37,226 bases of DNA from Phenylobacterium sp. (lineage in GTDB: Bacteria; Pseudomonadota; Alphaproteobacteria; Caulobacterales; Caulobacteraceae). Below, piece by piece: positions 31,227 through 37,226 of the stretch. The position numbers and the translations under genes are program-made. Positions within the stretch are counted from its first letter, which is position 1. Every line of letters begins with the position of its first letter. The stretch lies in the NCBI RefSeq assembly GCF_031181185.1, contig NZ_JAPSKZ010000013.1:1-37226 (forward strand). The letters are read 5' to 3'. Under the pieces are notes generated by a model. That model was not told the DNA's origin, searched no databases, and saw nothing but the letters and a program-made list of their open reading frames with translations.

Positions 31227-32172
31227 ATGAGCCGGATCGTCTATCTCGCGTTCCCGGCCGGTCGTGTGGCCGGCGGCCACAAGATGATCCTGCGGCACGT
31301 GGAGACCCTGCGGGAGCTGGGCTTCGACGCGGTGCTCTGGCTCAACCAGTCGCCAGGGCTTCGCCTGGATCGAACACCGCTGCCCGGTCGAGGTGGGGAC
31401 GCCCTTCCGGCCCGACGACATCCTGGTGCTGCCGGAGGACGCGCCCAACGCCATCGCCCACGTCGCGGGGCTGCCCAACCGAGCGGTGATCTTCTGCCAG
31501 AACCAGTTCGGGCTCGCGAACGTGGGCGTCGCGGGTGTCGATAGGTTCTCGTCGGCGCGGGCGCCGGTGTTCATCACGCCGGGCCGGGTCTGCGCGGAGA
31601 CGGTGCGCCGGCTCTATCCTGGCGCCCAGGTGGAGGTGGTGCAGTCCTTCGCCGACGAGCGGGTCTTCCGCCCACGCGAGCCGCGACGCCTGCAGATCGC
31701 CCTGACGCCTCGCAAGCGGCCGGCCGAGGCGCAGATCATCCGCAACATGTTCCGGCGCATGCATCCCCGCCACGCCGAGATTCCCTGGTCGGAGCTCAAC
31801 GAGGCCCCCGAGGCGCAGGTGGCCGAGACTTTCGGAACCTCGGCCCTGTTCCTCTGCCTGAGCCGGCTGGAGGCCGCCCCGATGACCCCGCTGGAGGCCA
31901 TGGCCTCGGGGGCGATCTGCGCCGGCTTCCGTGGCGTGGGCGGACGCGAGCACTCGGACGCCAGCAACGGCTTCTGGGTGGAGGACGACGACTGCATGGC
32001 CGCGGCCGACGCGCTGGCCCAGGCGGCGGACCTCGTCGTCGGCGGCGGCCCCGCGCTGCAGCGGATGCGGGAGGCCGGCTTCTCCACCGCGAAAGCCTGG
32101 TCCTACGCAGCGTTCCGGCCGATGCTGGAGGAGGTCTGGACCCGCCTCGCACCGGAGGCGCGGACGCTCTAG
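31227..32172 (+). pseudogene. Glycosyltransferase-like gene with a frameshift (one extra G near 31356-31358)
   Basis: Frame A: MSRIVYLAFPAGRVAGGHKMILRHVETLRELGFDAVLWLNQSP; frame B: GFAWIEHRCPVEVGTPFRPDDILVLPEDAPNAIAHVAGL...LSRLEAAPMTPLEAMASGAICAGF. Deleting one G from CCAGGG joins them seamlessly. Confidence 0.75.
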
Positions 32173-32193
32173 ATCGCCTATATCTCCAAAACC

Positions 32194-35010
32194 ATGCCGC
32201 CGCGCCTCAAGCCCACCCACCTGGAATACGTCGTCGACGGCGTGAAGCTGCGGAGCCAGCTGTCGGCCGCGGCGCTGGAGCACGCGGGCAACGACCTCGC
32301 CCAACGCAAGGCGGCGCTGGAGATCCTAAAGGGCGCGCTGTTCCGCGGCCGGATGATCGCCAAGGAGCGGCTGGAGAACGGCGCCGGCGGCATCGAAACC
32401 GCCCGGCTGCTGTCGGGCGTCACCGACGAGGTGGTCTCGGCGCTCTACGACTTCACGACGGTCCACGTCTTCCGCGCCCGCAACCCGACCGAGGGCGAGC
32501 GTTTGGCGCTGATGGCGGTGGGCGGCTACGGCCGCGGCACCCTGGCCCCGTTCTCGGACATCGATCTCCTGTTCGTACGCCCCTACAAGCAGACGGCGCA
32601 CGCCGAGAGCGTGATCGAGTACATGCTCTACGCGCTGTGGGACCTGGGCTTCAAAGTCGGCCATGCCTCGCGCACCATCGAGGAGTGCGTGAAGCTCGCC
32701 CGCGAGGACTTCACCATCCGCACCTCCATTCTGGAGGGCCGCCGGCTCACCGGCGACGAGAAGCTGGCCGACGAGCTGGTCGGGCGCTTCCGCAAGGAGG
32801 TGGTGAAGGGCACCGGAGCCGAGTTCGTCGCCGCCAAGCTCAAGGAGCGCGACGACCGCCACGCCCGCGCCGGCGCCAGCCGCTACATGGTCGAGCCGAA
32901 CGTGAAGGAGGGGAAGGGCGGCCTGCGCGACCTGAACACCCTCTTCTGGATCGCCCAGTACCTGCATCCCGGCGAGAGCCTGGAGAAGGTGATGCAGCTC
33001 GCCATCTTCGAGCGGCGCGAGGTGTCGACGTTCATCCGGGCCCTGGACTTCCTGTGGGCGGTCCGATGCCACCTGCATTTCGCCACCGGCCGGCCGGAAG
33101 AGCGCCTGACCTTCGACCTGCAGCCCGAGATCGCGCGGCGGATGGGCTATGGCGACCGCGGCGACGCGCCGGCCGTCGAGCGGTTCATGCGCCGCTACTT
33201 CCTCTTCGCCAAGGACGTGGGCTCGCTCACCCGCGTGTTCGCCGCCAAGCTGGAAGCCGACCGGGTGAAGTCCGCGCCCAAGGGCATCAGCCGCTTCCTC
33301 CCGGGCCGCAACCAGAAGCGCAAACCCCTCGACGAGCCGGGCTTCCACGAAGTGGGCGGCCGTCTGGACGTCGATGCCGACGTCTTCGAGCGCGATCCGG
33401 TCAACCTGTTGCGCCTGTTCCGCATCGCCGACCAGCGCAACCTCGACCTGCACCCCGACGCCTTCACCGCCGCCTCGCGGGCGACCGGCCTGATCACCTC
33501 GGCCGTCCGACGCGACCGCCACGCCGCCAAGGTGTTCCTGGACATCCTGGCCCGGGGCCGTGATCCGCAGCGGACGCTGACGCTGATGAACGAGGCCGGC
33601 GTGCTGGGCCGGTTCATCCCCGAGTGGGGCCGCATCGTCGCCCAGATGCAGTTCAACATGTACCACTCGTACACGGTGGACGAGCACACCCTGCGGGCGG
33701 TCGGCGTCATCGCCGACATCGCGGCGGGCCGCCTGGCCGAGGACCATCCGCTGGCGGTCCAGATCATGCCGCTGATCGCCGACCGCGAGGCGCTGTTCCT
33801 GGCCATGCTGCTGCACGACACCGGCAAGGGCGGAGCCGGCGGCCAGGAGGTGGCGGGCGCTCGCGCCGCCCGACAGGCCGGCGAGCGTCTGGGTCTCGAG
33901 CGCTCCAAGATCGAGCTCGTGGCCTGGCTGGTCGAGCACCACCTGGTGATGAGCGACTACGCCCAGAAGCGCGACGTTTCCGATCCGCGCACGGTCGCCG
34001 ACTTCGCGCGCATCGTGCAGAGCCCCGAACGGCTGCGCCTCTTGCTGGTGCTGACGGTGGCCGACATCCGCGCGGTGGGCCCGGGCGTCTGGAACGGCTG
34101 GAAGGGCCAGCTGATGCGCGAGCTCTATACGGCCACGGAGGCGGTGTTCCGCGGCGGCCGCGGCTCGGACGCCGCCGCCGCGCTCAAACGGTATCAGGAG
34201 AACGCCGCCTACGACGCCCGCGTGGCCCTGGCCAAGGCCGACCCCGAGGCCGAGCCCTGGGCCGACGCCATGGAGGACGCCTACTTCACCGCCTTCTCGG
34301 AAGCCGAGGTGGCCGCGCACGCCCGGCTCGCCAAGGCCGCCCACCGCGGGGCCGCCGCCGAGGGCCGCATCCGGGTCGACCTGAACGCCGCCGAGGTGGT
34401 GGTCGCCGCCGCCGACCGGCCGCGGCTGTTCGTCGACTTGGCCGAAGAGCTCACCGCCGCGGGCGCCAACGTCGTGGGCGCCCGCGTCTTCACCTCGCGG
34501 GTGGGCCAGGCGCTGGACGTCTTCTATGTGCAGGACGCCACGGGCGCGCCGTTCGGGGCCCACGACCCCCGCGCCCTGCCGCGCCTAGCCGAGGCGCTGG
34601 CGGCCGCCGCCCGCGGCGAGCCGCAGGCCCGCGAGCCGCGCCGGCCGCAGGACCTGGGCCGCACCGCCGCCTTCGCCATCACCCCCACCGTCATGCTCGA
34701 CAACGAGGCCTCCGAAACGTCCACGGTGGTCGAGGCGTCGGGCCGTGACCGGCCGGGCTTGCTGGCCGCGCTGGCCCGGCGGATTTCCGACGCTGGCCTT
34801 TCGATCGTCTCCGCCCACATCGACGGATATGGCGAGCGCGCGGTGGACGCCTTCTATGTCGTCGATGCCGCAGGCGGAAAACTTACCGACGCGCGCAAGG
34901 GGAATGCGCTAAAGAGCGCCCTCCTCACCGCCCTGACCGACGCCGAGGCCGAGACGGCCCAGGCGCGCCGGGCCAATCTTCAGCGCGCGCGCGCCAGCGT
35001 CGCGCGTTAA
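32194..35010 (+). CDS. glnD: [Protein-PII] uridylyltransferase / uridylyl-removing enzyme
   Basis: 938-aa ORF; GGYGRGTLAPFSDIDLLF (NTase), HDTGKG (HD), two C-terminal ACT domains. Confidence 0.98.
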   Translation: MPPRLKPTHLEYVVDGVKLRSQLSAAALEHAGNDLAQRKAALEILKGALFRGRMIAKERLENGAGGIETARLLSGVTDEVVSALYDFTTVHVFRARNPTEGERLALMAVGGYGRGTLAPFSDIDLLFVRPYKQTAHAESVIEYMLYALWDLGFKVGHASRTIEECVKLAREDFTIRTSILEGRRLTGDEKLADELVGRFRKEVVKGTGAEFVAAKLKERDDRHARAGASRYMVEPNVKEGKGGLRDLNTLFWIAQYLHPGESLEKVMQLAIFERREVSTFIRALDFLWAVRCHLHFATGRPEERLTFDLQPEIARRMGYGDRGDAPAVERFMRRYFLFAKDVGSLTRVFAAKLEADRVKSAPKGISRFLPGRNQKRKPLDEPGFHEVGGRLDVDADVFERDPVNLLRLFRIADQRNLDLHPDAFTAASRATGLITSAVRRDRHAAKVFLDILARGRDPQRTLTLMNEAGVLGRFIPEWGRIVAQMQFNMYHSYTVDEHTLRAVGVIADIAAGRLAEDHPLAVQIMPLIADREALFLAMLLHDTGKGGAGGQEVAGARAARQAGERLGLERSKIELVAWLVEHHLVMSDYAQKRDVSDPRTVADFARIVQSPERLRLLLVLTVADIRAVGPGVWNGWKGQLMRELYTATEAVFRGGRGSDAAAALKRYQENAAYDARVALAKADPEAEPWADAMEDAYFTAFSEAEVAAHARLAKAAHRGAAAEGRIRVDLNAAEVVVAAADRPRLFVDLAEELTAAGANVVGARVFTSRVGQALDVFYVQDATGAPFGAHDPRALPRLAEALAAAARGEPQAREPRRPQDLGRTAAFAITPTVMLDNEASETSTVVEASGRDRPGLLAALARRISDAGLSIVSAHIDGYGERAVDAFYVVDAAGGKLTDARKGNALKSALLTALTDAEAETAQARRANLQRARASVAR

Positions 35011-35019
35011 AGGACCTGA

Positions 35020-36759
35020 ATGCCGTTCCCTGACACCCACCCGGCCCTCGCCCGGGCCCTCGCCGCACGCGGCTATGCCGAACCGACCCCCGTCCAGGCC
35101 GCCGTCCTGGAGGCCGAACCCGGCCGCGACCTGCTGGTCTCGGCCCAGACCGGGTCGGGCAAGACCGTCGCCTTCGGGCTCGCCGCCGCCCCGGTGCTGC
35201 TGGGCGCGGCCGAGCGGTTCGAGGCCGCCGCCGCTCCCCTGGCGCTCGCCATCGCGCCCACCCGCGAACTCGCCCTGCAGGTCGCCCGCGAGCTGGAGTG
35301 GCTGTACGCCGAGGCCGGCGCGCGGATCGCCACCTGCGTCGGCGGCATGGATGCGCGCCGCGAGCAACGCGCGCTGTCGGCCGGCGCCCACATCGTGGTC
35401 GGCACGCCTGGCCGCCTGCGCGATCACCTCGAACGGGGCAACCTGGACCTCTCGGCCCTGCGCGTCGTGGTGCTCGACGAGGCCGACGAGATGCTCGACC
35501 TGGGCTTTCGCGAGGACCTCGAGGAAATCCTCGACACCACGCCGGACACCCGCCGCACCTTCCTGTTCTCGGCGACGCTGGCCAAGGACATTGTCACCCT
35601 GGCGAAGCGGTACCAGACCGATGCCGTGCGCATCGACACGGTTCGCCGAGACGAGCCGCACGGCGACATCGAGTACCGGGCCGTCCGGGTCGCGCCGAAC
35701 GAGCTCGAGAACGCCGTCGTCAACATCCTCCGCTACTTCGAATCGCCCAGCGCCCTGATCTTCTGCGCGACGCGCGAGGCCGTGCGCCACCTCTATGGCG
35801 CGCTGCGCGAACGCGGCTTCCCGGTCGTCGCGTTGTCGGGGGAGATGGGCCAGAAGGAGCGCACCGACGCCCTGCAGTCGCTGCGCGACGGTCATGCGCG
35901 AGCCTGCGTCGCCACGGACGTCGCGGCCCGCGGCCTCGACCTGCCGGACCTGGGCCTGGTCATCCACGCCGAGCTGCCGGTGAACAAGGCGGCGCTGCTG
36001 CACCGTTCGGGCCGCACCGGCCGGGCGGGGCGCAAGGGCGTCTCGGTGCTGCTCGTGCCCTACACGCGCCGCCGCAAGGCCGAGATGCTGCTGGCGTCGG
36101 CCGGCGTCGACGCCCAGTGGTCCGGCGCGCCGACCGCCGAGGAGATCCGCGAGCGCGACCAGCAGCGGATGCTGGAAGACCCGATCCTGACCGAGGCGCC
36201 GTCCGACGAGGACCTCGCCCTGGCGCGCAAGGTGCTGGAAGGCCGCGCCCCGGAGGCCGTCGCCGCGGCGCTGGTGCGCCTCTACCGCGCCCGGCTGCCC
36301 GAGCCGGAGGAGATGTTCGAGGTCGTCCCCGATCGTCCCGCAGGCCCGCGCGAACGGCCGCCGCGGGAGGCCAATGTCACGGTCGGCGACGGCGTCTGGT
36401 TCCGCCTGCCCGTCGGCCGCAGCCAGAACGCCGACCCCAAGTGGCTGGTCCCGCTGATCTGCCGCCTCGGCCACGTGACCAAGAAGGACATCGGTCAGAT
36501 CCGCATCTTCGACCGGGAGACGAAGTTCGAGATCAGCCCCGACGTCGAGGCCCGCTTCCGCGAGGCGGTGGCCAACAACGACCGGGCCGAGATGCGCGTC
36601 GAACCGTCCGGTCCGCCCGGCGAGCGCCCGCCGCCTCGCCGCGGCCCACCGCGGAACGGCCCGCCGCACGCCAAGGGTCCGCCCCATCGCAAGGGCCCGC
36701 CGCCCCACCGCGGCCCCCCGCCGAAAGGCCGCAAGGGCCCCAAGCGCGAGCGCGCTTGA
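35020..36759 (+). CDS. DEAD/DEAH-box RNA helicase with C-terminal DbpA-like RNA-binding domain and Pro/Gly/basic tail
   Basis: TPVQAAVL, SAQTGSGKT, PTRELALQ, GTPGRL, LDEADEMLDLGF, SATL, HRSGRTGRAG; tail GPPRNGPPHAKGPPHRKGPPPHRGPPPKGRKGPKRERA. Confidence 0.96.
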   Translation: MPFPDTHPALARALAARGYAEPTPVQAAVLEAEPGRDLLVSAQTGSGKTVAFGLAAAPVLLGAAERFEAAAAPLALAIAPTRELALQVARELEWLYAEAGARIATCVGGMDARREQRALSAGAHIVVGTPGRLRDHLERGNLDLSALRVVVLDEADEMLDLGFREDLEEILDTTPDTRRTFLFSATLAKDIVTLAKRYQTDAVRIDTVRRDEPHGDIEYRAVRVAPNELENAVVNILRYFESPSALIFCATREAVRHLYGALRERGFPVVALSGEMGQKERTDALQSLRDGHARACVATDVAARGLDLPDLGLVIHAELPVNKAALLHRSGRTGRAGRKGVSVLLVPYTRRRKAEMLLASAGVDAQWSGAPTAEEIRERDQQRMLEDPILTEAPSDEDLALARKVLEGRAPEAVAAALVRLYRARLPEPEEMFEVVPDRPAGPRERPPREANVTVGDGVWFRLPVGRSQNADPKWLVPLICRLGHVTKKDIGQIRIFDRETKFEISPDVEARFREAVANNDRAEMRVEPSGPPGERPPPRRGPPRNGPPHAKGPPHRKGPPPHRGPPPKGRKGPKRERA

Positions 36760-36790
36760 CGGCCTTCCCGATGCAGCCGACCAACGGCCG

Positions 36791-37226
36791 GTGACCGAGA
36801 CCGTTCGCGACATCCCCCCGAAGAAGGGCGGCCTGATCCGCTCTTCGATGATCTATTCGGGCCTGACGCTGGTCAGCCGGTTCATGGGGCTGGCGCGCGA
36901 CCTGGTGATCGCCGCGAAGCTGGGCGCCAGCCAGACGATCGCCGCGGACGCCTACTACACCGCGCTGACCTTCCCGAACCTGTTCCGCCGGATGTTCGCC
37001 GAGGGCGCCTTCGCGGCCGCCTTCGTGCCGGACTACGCCAAGAAGCTCGAGGCTGAGGGCCAGGAAGCGGCGGACCGCTACGCCTCGGACGCCCTGGTGA
37101 CGGTCGCCGCCTTCACCGTCCTGCTGACGGTGGTCTGCCAACTGGCCATGCCCTGGCTGATGATGGTCTACAGCTACGGCTTCCTGGCGGATCCGGCGAA
37201 GTTCAAGCTGGCCGTGGTCCTGACCC
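36791..37226 (+). CDS. murJ: Murein biosynthesis integral membrane protein MurJ (lipid II flippase), partial
   Basis: From GTG: VTETVRDIPPKKGGLIRSSMIYSGLTLVSRFMGLARDLVIAAKLGASQTIAADAYYTALTFPNLFRRMFAEGAFAAAFVPDYAKKLE; runs off window. Confidence 0.95.
   Translation, partial: MTETVRDIPPKKGGLIRSSMIYSGLTLVSRFMGLARDLVIAAKLGASQTIAADAYYTALTFPNLFRRMFAEGAFAAAFVPDYAKKLEAEGQEAADRYASDALVTVAAFTVLLTVVCQLAMPWLMMVYSYGFLADPAKFKLAVVLT

Noticed and set aside
32326-34563. 745-aa antisense ORF across glnD
   Set aside because: Same artefact; no recognisable domains, His/Gln/Val/Gly bias.
34909-36813. 634-aa antisense ORF across the DEAD-box helicase
   Set aside because: Antisense of a well-defined helicase; composition artefact.

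Overview
High-GC alphaproteobacterial chromosomal window. Gene content and order (rph, rdgB/hemW, hrcA-grpE, dnaN, mutS, glnD, murJ, rsmI-yraN-gshB) suggest Caulobacteraceae/Phenylobacterium-like DNA; this is inference, no database search was run. Mostly housekeeping genes packed very tightly. I see no rRNA, tRNA, CRISPR array, IS element or prophage. The most unusual points are: (1) a LuxR-type HTH ORF (7597..8373) whose middle third is occupied by a different, convincingly coding ORF in another frame (7914..8257), while the family-like C-terminal membrane helix resumes in the original frame; (2) convergent GH16/hemW genes that have both lost their expected stop codons and run about 427 bp into each other; (3) a putative glycosyltransferase split by a single extra G near 31356-31358; (4) a DUF2975 + XRE (YozG-like) + 33-aa hydrophobic sORF cassette between rph and rdgB, preceded by an AT-rich region with nested dyads; (5) four convergent gene pairs that each share one CTAG tetranucleotide as both stop codons; (6) a sensor-less hybrid histidine kinase divergent from the odd LuxR ORF. 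Most large antisense ORFs in the supplied track are GC-rich artefacts.
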